Assembly: GCF_013285155.1 (NCBI RefSeq)
Contig: NZ_JABTEL010000002.1
Location: 248,001 to 312,000 of the forward strand
Reading direction: 5' to 3'
Source of the DNA: Winogradskyella undariae
GTDB taxonomy: Bacteria; Bacteroidota; Bacteroidia; Flavobacteriales; Flavobacteriaceae
DNA: 64,000 nucleotides
In this document: positions 34,227 to 42,546 of the stretch, piece after piece
Layout: each line of letters starts with the position of its first letter
How positions within the stretch are numbered: the stretch's first letter is position 1
Program-made: the position numbers and the translations under genes
Notes under the pieces: model-generated
What the model was told of the DNA's origin: nothing
Seen by the model: only the letters and a program-made list of their open reading frames with translations
Database searches by the model: none

Positions 34227-34793
34227 ATGAAAAAAATATTATTAGCACTAAGTCTTATCCTATTTGTAGGCCTAACAGCACAAGCAACAAACCAAAACCC
34301 AAAAAGTGATGAAACATCTATTTCTATTCCTTATCCTGATATCCATAGTATCATGCAAATCTCGCGTATTACCGAGCACAATAGAAACGACTACAACAAT
34401 ACAAGATTCAATACACACAAAGCTGGAGGTGTTGGATACAGTACATATTTTAAGACCATCGGATACGGCAAAAATATCACAGTTAATATCCAAGCTTTCA
34501 GAAACACCACAGCAAATAACATCCAAACAAGCTACAGTAAGTTTAAGCAAACAGGGCAACTCAATACAAGCAGAATGCTATTGCGACAAGCTAGAGGAAG
34601 TGCTAAAGGTATACAAGGAGACTACGACAATGCAACGGAAACTTACAACAAGCCAACAGCAGACTATAGTTCAAATTACCAACGAACTCAACTTTTTACA
34701 AAAAGTGTTTTTTTGGTTGGGAGTCCTGGTCTTTTCGGGTTTGGTAATTATGATCATAATCAAATTCAAATAACCCAATTAAACAAGGCTTAA
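34227..34793 (+). CDS. Secreted frame overlapping the lipoprotein gene (possible second spanin)
   Basis: A 188-codon frame with a good signal peptide (MKKILLALSLILFVGLTAQA). From about residue 27 it overlaps the frame at 34306 completely, in the +1 register, and its composition there (many N, T, S and R) looks like a by-product of the other frame. Either the signal-peptide start is real and both proteins are made, as in Rz/Rz1, or only the lipoprotein is. It remains open for 20 bases past the other stop. Confidence 0.4.
   Translation: MKKILLALSLILFVGLTAQATNQNPKSDETSISIPYPDIHSIMQISRITEHNRNDYNNTRFNTHKAGGVGYSTYFKTIGYGKNITVNIQAFRNTTANNIQTSYSKFKQTGQLNTSRMLLRQARGSAKGIQGDYDNATETYNKPTADYSSNYQRTQLFTKSVFLVGSPGLFGFGNYDHNQIQITQLNKA
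34306..34773 (+). CDS. Lipoprotein with C-terminal membrane segment (spanin-like)
   Basis: A 155-residue protein. The N terminus (MMKHLFLFLILISIVSC) is a lipobox signal with the acylated cysteine at residue 17. A coiled coil spans about residues 95-130 (CDKLEEVLKVYKETTTMQRK), and the end is a membrane segment (FFWLGVLVFSGLVIMII). A protein anchored by lipid at one end and by a membrane helix at the other is what a one-component (unimolecular) spanin looks like. It follows the endolysin gene. Confidence 0.7.
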   Translation: MMKHLFLFLILISIVSCKSRVLPSTIETTTTIQDSIHTKLEVLDTVHILRPSDTAKISQLISKLSETPQQITSKQATVSLSKQGNSIQAECYCDKLEEVLKVYKETTTMQRKLTTSQQQTIVQITNELNFLQKVFFWLGVLVFSGLVIMIIIKFK

Positions 34794-34826
34794 ATGCCAT
34801 TTAACAAACTATAAAAACACAATATT

Positions 34827-35303
34827 ATGTCAAAAAAAGAGAAGAGTATTTGGGATTTAAATCCAGATCTAAAAGCCTACTACGAAACTAGTGATGGTCA
34901 TAAATTTTTTAGTGAAGATGCTGCAAAAACTTACGCACATCAAAATAAAGATGTGACTTACGACGGAGAAGTAAAGCGACCAAATAAAAACAAGGTAACA
35001 CCAATCTTAGAAGAAATCTTAAGAGCTAAAGCTATTGCAAAATTAACCACAGTAGAAGAGGTTAACAAGGCATTAGAAGGTGAAGTTGAGCAGTCAGTAA
35101 TTGAAGCTGGTAAAGCACAAATTTCAATTATTGAAAATGCAGGTGGCAAAAAGGATTTTGAGTTAAGAGCTGAAGCTGTTGCAAAGCTTGATACTGTAGA
35201 GGCTATTGATTTAGCTATTAAAGATGAAACCTCTAAAACAGTTATCAAAGCTGGTAATGAGCGTATTGCGTTTTTGCAGTCAGAAGCTAGACAAGGGAAG
35301 TAA
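34827..35303 (+). CDS. Structural-region protein with internal repeat
   Basis: A 158-residue protein. Two helical repeats are clear: RAKAIAKLTTVEEVNKALEG... and RAEAVAKLDTVEAIDLAIKD..., each about 38 residues, covering roughly residues 65-103 and 113-151. The N-terminal part (WDLNPDLKAYYETSDGHKFF) is aromatic. It precedes the sheath gene. Perhaps a connector or a tail-completion protein; no family recognised. Confidence 0.6.
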   Translation: MSKKEKSIWDLNPDLKAYYETSDGHKFFSEDAAKTYAHQNKDVTYDGEVKRPNKNKVTPILEEILRAKAIAKLTTVEEVNKALEGEVEQSVIEAGKAQISIIENAGGKKDFELRAEAVAKLDTVEAIDLAIKDETSKTVIKAGNERIAFLQSEARQGK

Positions 35304-35323
35304 TTAATTTAAAACAACACTAG

Positions 35324-36544
35324 ATGTTACCAGGAATAAATATAGAATTTGACAATGGCAATTTAGATACAGTTGTATCAACTGCTGATGGTGTTTTTGG
35401 TTTGTTAGCCTCAGCAGTTGCTGTTGTTGATAAATTTGAACTCAACAAAGCCTATCAAATTAAGAATATGGCAGATGTTGCCAACTTAGGCATCTTACCA
35501 GACGTAAACAACTATGTGTTGTATCGATGGTTAGAAAAGTTCTACGAAGAGGCAGGCGAAGGCACAAAGCTTTGGATAATGGGACGTGCTAAAACCGAAG
35601 TAGTAAGTTTCTGGTTTACACCAGATGTTGCAACAGGCGTTACACCAGCAAAGAAATTGTATGATGCTTCTAACGGAGAAATTAGTATTTCGTTTACAGC
35701 ATATGCAGGCACAACGGAGGTTGTAATTGAAAACGGTATGGATGCTGATGTGCCATTAGCAAAATCTAAATCGCAAACGTTTAACGATCTCTATACGACA
35801 GAAAACTTTGCTCCAGTATTTACCATTTTAGAAGCGTATGCTTTTACAGGTGAGCATGATGATTTATTAACCTTGTTAGAAGGAAGTGATAACAGGGTCG
35901 GCATTTTTGTAGGTAATACAGAAAAGCGCACAGGCGATGTTACCATTAACGGTTGTTCTACCAGTGTACTTGCAGGTCGTTTGGCTCGTATTGGAGTGCA
36001 TGAGAATGCTGGTAAACGTTTAACAGGTTCTTTGGCAACATTAACAGCTTACATTGTTGATCTACCAGTAGAAGAGTTTGATGTTGAAGCTTTACACGAT
36101 AAAGGTTTCATCACTTTTAGAACGCACATTCGTAAAAGTGGTTATTGGATTTCTGATGATCCATTAGCAACAGATCCTGCAAATGATGATTACTCTCACA
36201 TTACTCGCAGACGTGTCATTGATAAAGCCTTACGTGTTGCACACAATATTGCAGGCGAACAAATCTTAAATGATTTTGATGTTACCAATGAAGGTAAGGT
36301 AGATCCTATCTATGCTAAGAACGTGGAAGGTGATATTGAGCGTGAGATAGCTGCACAAATGGATGGTGAGATTTCAAGAGATAGCACCAATCGTGATGAT
36401 TTTGGTGTGGTTGCTGAATTCGATAAAAATGCTGTTGTATCTGCAACTAGTAGAACCAATATTAAAATTAGAGTACGCCCAAAAACGATGAACCGATTTA
36501 TCGAAATCAATTTAGGCTATGCAGTTAACTTAGAAAACGTTTAA
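35324..36544 (+). CDS. Contractile tail sheath protein (DUF2586-like)
   Basis: A 406-residue protein with an N terminus (MLPGINIEFDNGNLDT) and a C-terminal half (GFITFRTHIRKSGYWISDDP ... DYSHITRRRVIDKALRV) that match the DUF2586 family of Bacteroidota phage sheath proteins. The C-terminal part is the conserved sheath core. Its presence means the tail is contractile, a myovirus form, as in Mu. Tube gene follows after 3 bases. Confidence 0.8.
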   Translation: MLPGINIEFDNGNLDTVVSTADGVFGLLASAVAVVDKFELNKAYQIKNMADVANLGILPDVNNYVLYRWLEKFYEEAGEGTKLWIMGRAKTEVVSFWFTPDVATGVTPAKKLYDASNGEISISFTAYAGTTEVVIENGMDADVPLAKSKSQTFNDLYTTENFAPVFTILEAYAFTGEHDDLLTLLEGSDNRVGIFVGNTEKRTGDVTINGCSTSVLAGRLARIGVHENAGKRLTGSLATLTAYIVDLPVEEFDVEALHDKGFITFRTHIRKSGYWISDDPLATDPANDDYSHITRRRVIDKALRVAHNIAGEQILNDFDVTNEGKVDPIYAKNVEGDIEREIAAQMDGEISRDSTNRDDFGVVAEFDKNAVVSATSRTNIKIRVRPKTMNRFIEINLGYAVNLENV

Positions 36545-36547
36545 AAT

Positions 36548-36958
36548 ATGTTTGATTCAAGACAATACGAGTGGGCAGATATTACGCTCATTTTAGGTGG
36601 TAAAGATATTACAGGTATCCAAGCTATAAGATATACCGAAAAAATTGAGCGTGAGCCACTTTACGGTAAAGGTAGATATCCTCACAGCATACAAAGTGGT
36701 AATGCTGCTTTTGATGGTGAGATAGAAGTTTTACAATCAGAGTACGAAGCTTTGGTAACTAGTGGTAACGGTACAATTTTAGGGTTGTCATTAGATGCCT
36801 TAGTTGGTTATGGTAATCCAGACGCTGGAGATGATCAAATGTTTGATCGTGTTATGGGATTGCGCTTTACGGAAGCAGGTAAGGAATGGAAACAAGGTGA
36901 TAAAAACACCATCATCAAGTTGCCATTTGTATGTTTAAGAATTAAAAACCAAGCCTAA
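36548..36958 (+). CDS. Tail tube protein
   Basis: A 136-residue strand-rich protein (WADITLILGGKDITGIQAIR; PHSIQSGNAAFDGEIEVL) with the size and position of a tail tube subunit, directly after the sheath and before the tail assembly chaperone. It overlaps the chaperone gene by one base. Confidence 0.75.
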   Translation: MFDSRQYEWADITLILGGKDITGIQAIRYTEKIEREPLYGKGRYPHSIQSGNAAFDGEIEVLQSEYEALVTSGNGTILGLSLDALVGYGNPDAGDDQMFDRVMGLRFTEAGKEWKQGDKNTIIKLPFVCLRIKNQA

Positions 36959-37251
36959 TGTTTATAGCAACACCAGACCAAATTGCTGCTTGGAAACAAG
37001 AGCATGGGGATGTCTTTAGATTTAAATCTGAAGCACATAAAAAAGCCGCTTATTACCGTAAACCAAAGCGAAAAGAGATGAGTTACCTCACCAAAATTAA
37101 AGATGGTACTCAGTTTAATGCTCAACTTTTAAAGTCTTGCTACTTAGCTGGAGACAAAGAAATAGAAACCAATGATGATATTTTCCTTGGTTTAGGAGAT
37201 AACATTATTGAACTCTTAAAATTTGCCAAGGTTGAAGTGGAAAAGCTTTAG
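36958..37251 (+). CDS. Tail assembly chaperone, short form
   Basis: A 97-residue protein between tube and tape measure, the classic site of the tail assembly chaperone. It is basic at the start and helical at the end (DNIIELLKFAKVEVEKL). The stop (TAG, 37249-37251) follows a GGAAAAG at 37239-37245, where a -1 shift would join it to the downstream frame (37239-37415) and give a longer protein, as in lambda G/GT and in Mu. Confidence 0.75.
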   Translation: MFIATPDQIAAWKQEHGDVFRFKSEAHKKAAYYRKPKRKEMSYLTKIKDGTQFNAQLLKSCYLAGDKEIETNDDIFLGLGDNIIELLKFAKVEVEKL

Positions 37252-37415
37252 AGGCTGCTGAAGTAGACCCAAATGATTTTATCCGAATTAGTAACGCACA
37301 ACTGCGTTACTATTTCGGTATTTCAGACCCAGACAGTCTCACAGATACAGAATGGGCAATGCGTATTAAAGAGTTAGAATACGTAAGAGAATTAGAACGA
37401 CCAGAAGAATCCTAA
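37239..37415 (+). CDS. Tail assembly chaperone, -1 frameshift extension
   Basis: An open frame in the -1 register. It opens only at 37236 (a TGA lies at 37233-37235), so the shift must occur within the 13 bases before the zero-frame stop. It has no start codon of its own except an ATG giving about 20 residues. It encodes a coherent acidic segment (EAAEVDPNDFIRISNAQLRY ... RELERPEES). At GAA-AAG the lysyl-tRNA can slip from AAG to AAA; the upstream codon pairing is imperfect, so the slippage may involve only one tRNA. Confidence 0.75.
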   Translation, partial: GKALEAAEVDPNDFIRISNAQLRYYFGISDPDSLTDTEWAMRIKELEYVRELERPEES

Positions 37416-37434
37416 AACCGTTTAACAAGCCACA

Positions 37435-39459
37435 ATGGATAACACTTTAAATTACCATATTAAATTCCAGACAGATGCCGACAAAGTCGCAGCATCTGTT
37501 GAGCGTTTAGATAATGGTTTAAATAAAGTTTCTAAAGATGTGGAAACCATGCGCACCAAATTTAGCAGTGCAATGGATAAAATTAACGGCAAACTTAGTG
37601 CTGTTAGATTACAAGCATTCACTCAAAATGTGCAAAACGCTGCTCAAGGTTTAGATTCCATGAGTGCGCCTGGTCTAAAATTGAATTCATCCTTAGCAGA
37701 CCTTTCTGCAATTACAGGTGTTACAGGTGCTGGTCTTAAAGAAATAGAAGGTTATGCTAGAGATAATGCTAAAACTTTTGGTGGTGAAGCTGCTGATGGT
37801 GTAGAAGCTTACAAGGTTATTCTTTCAAAGTTAAATCCTGAAATTGCCAAATCTCCTAGAGCTTTACAAGCCATGGGTAACGCTGTTAGTACACTCTCTA
37901 AAACTATGGGAGGTGATACAGCTGGAGCAACCGATGTTTTAACAACAGCTTTAAATCAATACCAAGTCTCTACAGAAAACCCAATACAAGCCAGTAAAGA
38001 GATGGCTTTAATGATGAACGTTATGGCAGCAGCAGCTGCTGAAGGTTCTGCTGAATTACCAGAGATTAAATCGGCTTTAGAACAAAGTGGACTTGCAGCA
38101 AAAACAGCAAATGTAAGTTTTGCAGAAACCAATGCATACATCCAAGAACTAGATAAAGCAGGTAAAAAAGGAAGTGAAGGTGGTGTGGCTTTGCGTAACG
38201 TAATGGCATCATTAGCACAAGGTCGATTTTTGCCAAAAGATGTTCAAAAGGAATTACAAGCAGCTGGTGTTGATGTCAATATTTTAACAGATAATAGTTT
38301 AACCTTATCTGAGCGTTTAAGACCACTACAAGGTATAATGAATGACCAGGCATTAATTACTAAAATGTTTGGTAAAGAAAATAGTAATGCTGCTATTGCG
38401 ATGTTATCTGCTGTAGATAGAGCCGAAAGTTTAACCACGGCAATACAAGGTACAAATGTCGCTTATGATCAGGCAGCTATTGTTATGGAATCTCAAGCTG
38501 AGAAAAATGCAAGAATTCAAGCTTCGATAGATGATTTAAAAATCAGCCTATTTAACGTCACAGGTGGTGCATTAGGTTATGCTAAAGTATTAGGTGATAT
38601 CGCTTTTGATGTTTCAAACTTAATACCACTTTTTGCAGGTTTTGCTCAGGTTATTCAATTTGTTACAAGTGCCACAAAAATGCAAGCCTTATGGACAGGT
38701 ATTGTAACTACAGCAACATCTGTTTGGACAGGTGTGCAATGGGCTTTAAATGTCGCAATGAGTCCTATCTTTTTAATACCTGCAATTGTTATAGCCATTG
38801 GTGCTGCAATTGCGTGGGTAGTTTCTAAAACAGAAGGTTGGGGCGAAGCATGGCAACATACCGTAAATGGTGGAAAGCTATTGTTTAAGTTATTTGGAGA
38901 AAGTATAAAGCTTCATTTTATGACCTCTGTAAATGCGATTATGATTGGTCTTAACTACATTAAAAAAGGTTGGTACGAATTTAAAGACGCTGTAGGTATT
39001 GGTGATAGTTCTGAAAATCAAAGAATGATATCTCAGATTACTGCCGACACAGAAGCACGTAAGCAAGCCATAATAGATCAAGCCAACGAAGTAAAGAAAA
39101 CAGCACTAGAAGCTGCAGGAACTTTTGGTATGGCAGCTGCTTCTATAAAGTGGAAAACAGATGTTGAAACGGATGAAGCTGGTGAAGGAATTAGTGATCC
39201 AACTATTCCTGGTGCTAATTTAGGAGGTGCTACAGCTGGAGGTTCTGGTAGTGGTGGATCTACTTCACCAAAAAAAACAAATAAAGCTATTGCCACAGGT
39301 GGTAGTAAGCATAATTATATCACTATTAATTTAAAATCATTAATAGAAGGTTTACAAATTAAAGGTGCTGATTTTAAAGATAGCGCACAGCAAATGCAAG
39401 ATCAGAGTGTCGATGCATTATTGAGAACATTGGCAGTTGCCACAACACAAGGAAGTTAA
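37435..39459 (+). CDS. Tail tape measure protein
   Basis: A 674-residue protein. The N-terminal helical part contains LSAITGVTGAGLKEIEGYAR, the TP901-type tape measure signature, followed by long alanine-rich helices (about residues 100-380). Hydrophobic segments lie at about residues 395-470. A glycine/serine linker (near residues 600-620) precedes a C-terminal helix. By the usual rule of about 0.15 nm per residue it would give a tail near 100 nm. Its start is 19 bases after the frameshifted chaperone. Confidence 0.9.
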   Translation: MDNTLNYHIKFQTDADKVAASVERLDNGLNKVSKDVETMRTKFSSAMDKINGKLSAVRLQAFTQNVQNAAQGLDSMSAPGLKLNSSLADLSAITGVTGAGLKEIEGYARDNAKTFGGEAADGVEAYKVILSKLNPEIAKSPRALQAMGNAVSTLSKTMGGDTAGATDVLTTALNQYQVSTENPIQASKEMALMMNVMAAAAAEGSAELPEIKSALEQSGLAAKTANVSFAETNAYIQELDKAGKKGSEGGVALRNVMASLAQGRFLPKDVQKELQAAGVDVNILTDNSLTLSERLRPLQGIMNDQALITKMFGKENSNAAIAMLSAVDRAESLTTAIQGTNVAYDQAAIVMESQAEKNARIQASIDDLKISLFNVTGGALGYAKVLGDIAFDVSNLIPLFAGFAQVIQFVTSATKMQALWTGIVTTATSVWTGVQWALNVAMSPIFLIPAIVIAIGAAIAWVVSKTEGWGEAWQHTVNGGKLLFKLFGESIKLHFMTSVNAIMIGLNYIKKGWYEFKDAVGIGDSSENQRMISQITADTEARKQAIIDQANEVKKTALEAAGTFGMAAASIKWKTDVETDEAGEGISDPTIPGANLGGATAGGSGSGGSTSPKKTNKAIATGGSKHNYITINLKSLIEGLQIKGADFKDSAQQMQDQSVDALLRTLAVATTQGS

Positions 39460-40133
39460 TGCAATTAGATAAAACAGGTATCATATTTAGTAGTATAGTT
39501 GGTGCAAAAGGTGCATCTGCTTTGCCACGTTTAGCGACGTTACAAAACGAGCTAATGAAACACGTGTTACCTGCGATACCGTTTTTGCCTGTAACGTCTC
39601 AGAATATTAGTATTAAAAATTCAGATCGTGCCATGGATGCTGAATTGTGGAAAGCTGACCAGAAGCTTAATGCTTCTGATCAGTTCTTTCCGTTTTCGTT
39701 TGTTGGGGATGATGGACAGGCTTATTTGTTACCATATGAGCCTATAATAAATATTAATGGCAAAAACACCATTGTACGTCGTTCTGTAGCAAAGGCGAAA
39801 ACTAGTGATGGTTTAGCACTTGGAGGTAAGATAAAAGAACGCTGGACACAAGATGATTATGACATAACAATTACCGGTGTTTTAATTGGATCAATAATTA
39901 CTGGCAATGTTGAGAATTGTTTTCCTCGTGAGGATTTTGAGAAGCTAAGAGATTTTATGACAGCACCAAGATCGTTAAAAGTGTATTGCGAACCCTTACA
40001 GCTTTTAGGGATTAATGAACTGGTAATTGAAGATTTTAGTTTCCCTTTTACCAAAGGCGAAAATGTACAAGCCTATACGATTAAAGCGTATAGCGATTTT
40101 GATTATAAACTATTACTAGACCTAGATGATTAG
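39459..40133 (+). CDS. DUF6046-like tail/baseplate protein
   Basis: A 224-residue protein that overlaps the tape measure stop by one base. Between tape measure and baseplate hub, this is where phages carry a LysM-type or distal tail protein. A paralogue is at 23104-23736; shared blocks include PREDFEKLRDF/PREDFERLKDY, EPLQLLGIN and FPFTKGENVQAY. I recall the Bacteroidota family as DUF6046; the name is moderately sure. The role is inferred from position. Confidence 0.75.
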   Translation: MQLDKTGIIFSSIVGAKGASALPRLATLQNELMKHVLPAIPFLPVTSQNISIKNSDRAMDAELWKADQKLNASDQFFPFSFVGDDGQAYLLPYEPIININGKNTIVRRSVAKAKTSDGLALGGKIKERWTQDDYDITITGVLIGSIITGNVENCFPREDFEKLRDFMTAPRSLKVYCEPLQLLGINELVIEDFSFPFTKGENVQAYTIKAYSDFDYKLLLDLDD

Positions 40134-40242
40134 ATTTTATTACTGCCCTGTTTTGGGTTTAAAATGGTTTGAAATAAAGGAAGAGTTACCAACAGCTTGG
40201 AATACTCAACCATCAAAAAAAAGAAGAAAAAGACGTGCTTAA
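40126..40242 (+). CDS. 38-residue basic peptide coupled to the hub gene
   Basis: The ATG overlaps the end of the preceding gene by 8 bases, and the stop overlaps the GTG start of the hub gene by 8 bases, so three genes are chained. The product has an aromatic start (MIRFYYCPVLGLKWFEI) and ends in a very basic tail (PSKKRRKRRA). It resembles the small gpX-type tail peptides found just before the hub gene in P2-like phages, by position and size only. Confidence 0.6.
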   Translation: MIRFYYCPVLGLKWFEIKEELPTAWNTQPSKKRRKRRA

Positions 40243-41203
40243 CATTGATTGGTACATAGAATTTAAAACAGCAGAAAAACGCTATCAATTAGCGTTAATG
40301 TCGGAGTGCGAGGTAATCTCTTCAGTAGATAATCTTAGCGACACGGCAACCATTGTTTTGCCTGAAGCTGTAATGAATGATGTACTAAACTTTGATGATA
40401 AAATTGGTAGAGGTACTGAGGTGATTATTAGAATGGGTTACGATGGTGATCTGCAAACTGAGTTTGTTGGTTTTATAAAAGACATTACAACTAACGATAG
40501 TTCTTTGAAAATTTTGTGTGAAGATGCTTTGTTTCTGTTTAGAGTTGGGGTACCAGATATTGAAATGAAACCGACCTCTTTAACAGAAGTTGCTCAGTAT
40601 TTAATTGACAATATAGATAGCAGCTACACGCTTAAATGTGACTATGATATTAACTATGAGAAATTCACTATACACCAAGCCACAGGTTATGATGTATTGA
40701 AAAAGCTCCAAGATGAAACTAAGGCTAATATTTATTTTGATAGTGAGCTAAAGCAATTACATATACATCCACCTTATGTAGAAAAAGGTGGTGAAGCGCT
40801 CTATAGTATGCAGTACAATATTGAGAATTCTAGTTTAGAATTTAAAAACAGATTAGACAATAAAGTTGAAGTTACTGTTGAGAGTACCAATATACGAGGT
40901 GAAGTTAGTAAGGTCGTATCTGGAACAACTGGAGGTGATAAAGTAACGCTTAAAGTTGGCGCAATGGATGAAGCTTCTATGGAGCGCATTGCAAATGCTG
41001 AAGTATTAAAACGAAGTGCAAGCGGTTACGAAGGCAGTTATGATGGTTGGTTATTACCATTTGTAAAACCAACCTATTCATTACGAATTAAGGATGAAGA
41101 TTATCCAAACAAAACGGATTGGTATTACTGCAAATCTGTTGTAACAAAATTAAGTGAATCGGGAGGTCAACGGACTATAACACCAGGAATAAAATTAAGC
41201 TAG
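40235..41203 (+). CDS. Baseplate hub protein (late control D-like)
   Basis: A 322-residue protein with a GTG start overlapping the upstream stop. The N-terminal strands (CEVISSVDNLSDTATIVLPE, then RGTEVIIRMGYDGDLQTEFVGFI) and the middle (TIHQATGYDVLKKLQDETKA) follow the gpD/gp27 hub fold. C-terminal ALxxxxxxGYEGSYDG-like block (SASGYEGSYDGWLLPFVKPT) agrees. It should form the hub ring below the tail tube and carry the spike. Confidence 0.8.
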   Translation: MLNIDWYIEFKTAEKRYQLALMSECEVISSVDNLSDTATIVLPEAVMNDVLNFDDKIGRGTEVIIRMGYDGDLQTEFVGFIKDITTNDSSLKILCEDALFLFRVGVPDIEMKPTSLTEVAQYLIDNIDSSYTLKCDYDINYEKFTIHQATGYDVLKKLQDETKANIYFDSELKQLHIHPPYVEKGGEALYSMQYNIENSSLEFKNRLDNKVEVTVESTNIRGEVSKVVSGTTGGDKVTLKVGAMDEASMERIANAEVLKRSASGYEGSYDGWLLPFVKPTYSLRIKDEDYPNKTDWYYCKSVVTKLSESGGQRTITPGIKLS

Positions 41204-41712
41204 TGAATAAGATTACTGACATAAAGAAATACCTGAAGGAGATTGTTGGCGCAAACCCTAATCTACCAATAAAAGCAACGGTTACAGCTGTACAAGCTGA
41301 GCAATGCGATGTTGAATTAGAAGGCGGATTAAAATTAACCAATGTAAAGCTTAAAGCAACAGTAACCGATGGTGATGATTTTATGATTGCTTACCCTAAA
41401 GTTGGCAGTAAGGTTTTGTTGATCAGTTTATCGGGCGAACTCGACAACCTCACTGTGATTAAAGTAGATGATGTTGAAAAAGTGCATTACAAACAAAATG
41501 GTTTAGAGGTTTTCATTGACAGTACAGATGGCAAGGTTGCCATACAAAATAACGACGTATCGTTTCATGAGTTTTTTACTGATCTGTACGATTTATTGAA
41601 AACATTTAAGGTGTTTACACCTGCAGGACCTAGTGGTACACCATTACCTCCAACAGTATTAAAAATTGAAGGATTTAAAACAAAGTTTAATAAGATTTTA
41701 AAAGCAGTTTAA
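41203..41712 (+). CDS. Baseplate spike/assembly protein (gpV, gp45-like)
   Basis: A 169-residue protein with a GTG start overlapping the hub stop by one base. The N-terminal half is an OB-fold-like strand domain (ATVTAVQAEQCDVELEGGLK; YPKVGSKVLLISLSGELD). A short strand region (LEVFIDSTDGKVAIQNN) could form a small beta-helix, and the end is helical. Typical of the gpV/gp45 spike group, but lacking an obvious long needle. Confidence 0.75.
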   Translation: MNKITDIKKYLKEIVGANPNLPIKATVTAVQAEQCDVELEGGLKLTNVKLKATVTDGDDFMIAYPKVGSKVLLISLSGELDNLTVIKVDDVEKVHYKQNGLEVFIDSTDGKVAIQNNDVSFHEFFTDLYDLLKTFKVFTPAGPSGTPLPPTVLKIEGFKTKFNKILKAV

Positions 41713-41922
41713 ATGGCATTGAATAAAGCATTACTGAAAGGTAAGATTGAAGGCATATTGATGGATATGCTACAAAGAGAAAATACATCGGTTGCTGAGT
41801 TTGCTACTCGTTTAAGTGATGCAGTTGATGATTATGTAAAGCAAGGTGAATTAAATTATACAGGTGGATTAATTGCGCCTAATGGTGCTGTTACAGGTAT
41901 GATACAAGGAAATATACAATAA
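41713..41922 (+). CDS. Small baseplate-region protein
   Basis: A 69-residue protein with a helical start and a glycine-rich end (NYTGGLIAPNGAVTGMIQGN). It starts at the base after the spike stop and overlaps the next gene by one base. Unknown; perhaps a spike tip or an assembly factor by position. Confidence 0.6.
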   Translation: MALNKALLKGKIEGILMDMLQRENTSVAEFATRLSDAVDDYVKQGELNYTGGLIAPNGAVTGMIQGNIQ

Positions 41923-42263
41923 TGAAAGGCAGAGGTGTACAACTTATAGATAGTAATGATGAAGGTACTTTAATGGATATTAAAATTAATCCTATTAGAG
42001 ATGCTGATGGTAAGATTGTACAAGGTGAAGTTATTGGAGATACGCTTCAGCAAAACAAAGCTTTAATACTAATTGAACACACTGGAGAAATAAAGTGGCG
42101 AGAAGATTTAGGAGTTGGTATTGGAGACTTGTTGTTGAGTGATGATTATTTAGAATATAGGCACACCATTAGAAGAGAATTACAAAAGGATGGTATGAAA
42201 GTAACTAAGGTTGATTTGTATGAAAACACACCTTTAAATATAGTAGCAAATTATGATAGCTAA
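41922..42263 (+). CDS. Baseplate wedge protein (gpW/gp25, Mu gp46-like)
   Basis: A 113-residue protein. The segment NKALILIEHTGEIKWREDLG, followed by GVGIGDLLLSDDYLEYRHTI, has the pattern of gp25-like wedge proteins, in which a strand pair precedes GxxxxxLL and an arginine-rich helix. Position between spike and gpJ-like genes matches Mu gp46. Confidence 0.75.
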   Translation: MKGRGVQLIDSNDEGTLMDIKINPIRDADGKIVQGEVIGDTLQQNKALILIEHTGEIKWREDLGVGIGDLLLSDDYLEYRHTIRRELQKDGMKVTKVDLYENTPLNIVANYDS

Positions 42264-42543
42264 GCAAGGACAAAACTTTTGGGATTTGGTAATACAAGAG
42301 ACAGGAAGTGTAGATAATGCTTTTGAGATGTCATTATTAAATCCAGATAGAAGTGTTACAGATGTTGTTGCTATTGGTACGGATATCATAAGCTCACCTA
42401 TAACCAGAAAGAAGATTGTAGATCAGTTTAATGATTTAAACTTTCCTGCAACAGCTGAAGAGTTTCCAAGCTCTGGAGATTTATCTCCAAATATTGGAGG
42501 CATAGGTTACATGCAAATTGAAACATCATTTATAGTAAGTTAG
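42253..42543 (+). CDS. LysM-like small baseplate protein
   Basis: A 96-residue protein starting inside the wedge gene (11-base overlap). The segment IAKQGQNFWDLVIQETGSVD recalls a LysM-type start, where a polar turn leads into a helix (for example GQTLWDLALQ). Function unclear. Confidence 0.55.
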   Translation: MIAKQGQNFWDLVIQETGSVDNAFEMSLLNPDRSVTDVVAIGTDIISSPITRKKIVDQFNDLNFPATAEEFPSSGDLSPNIGGIGYMQIETSFIVS

Positions 42544-42546
42544 AAA

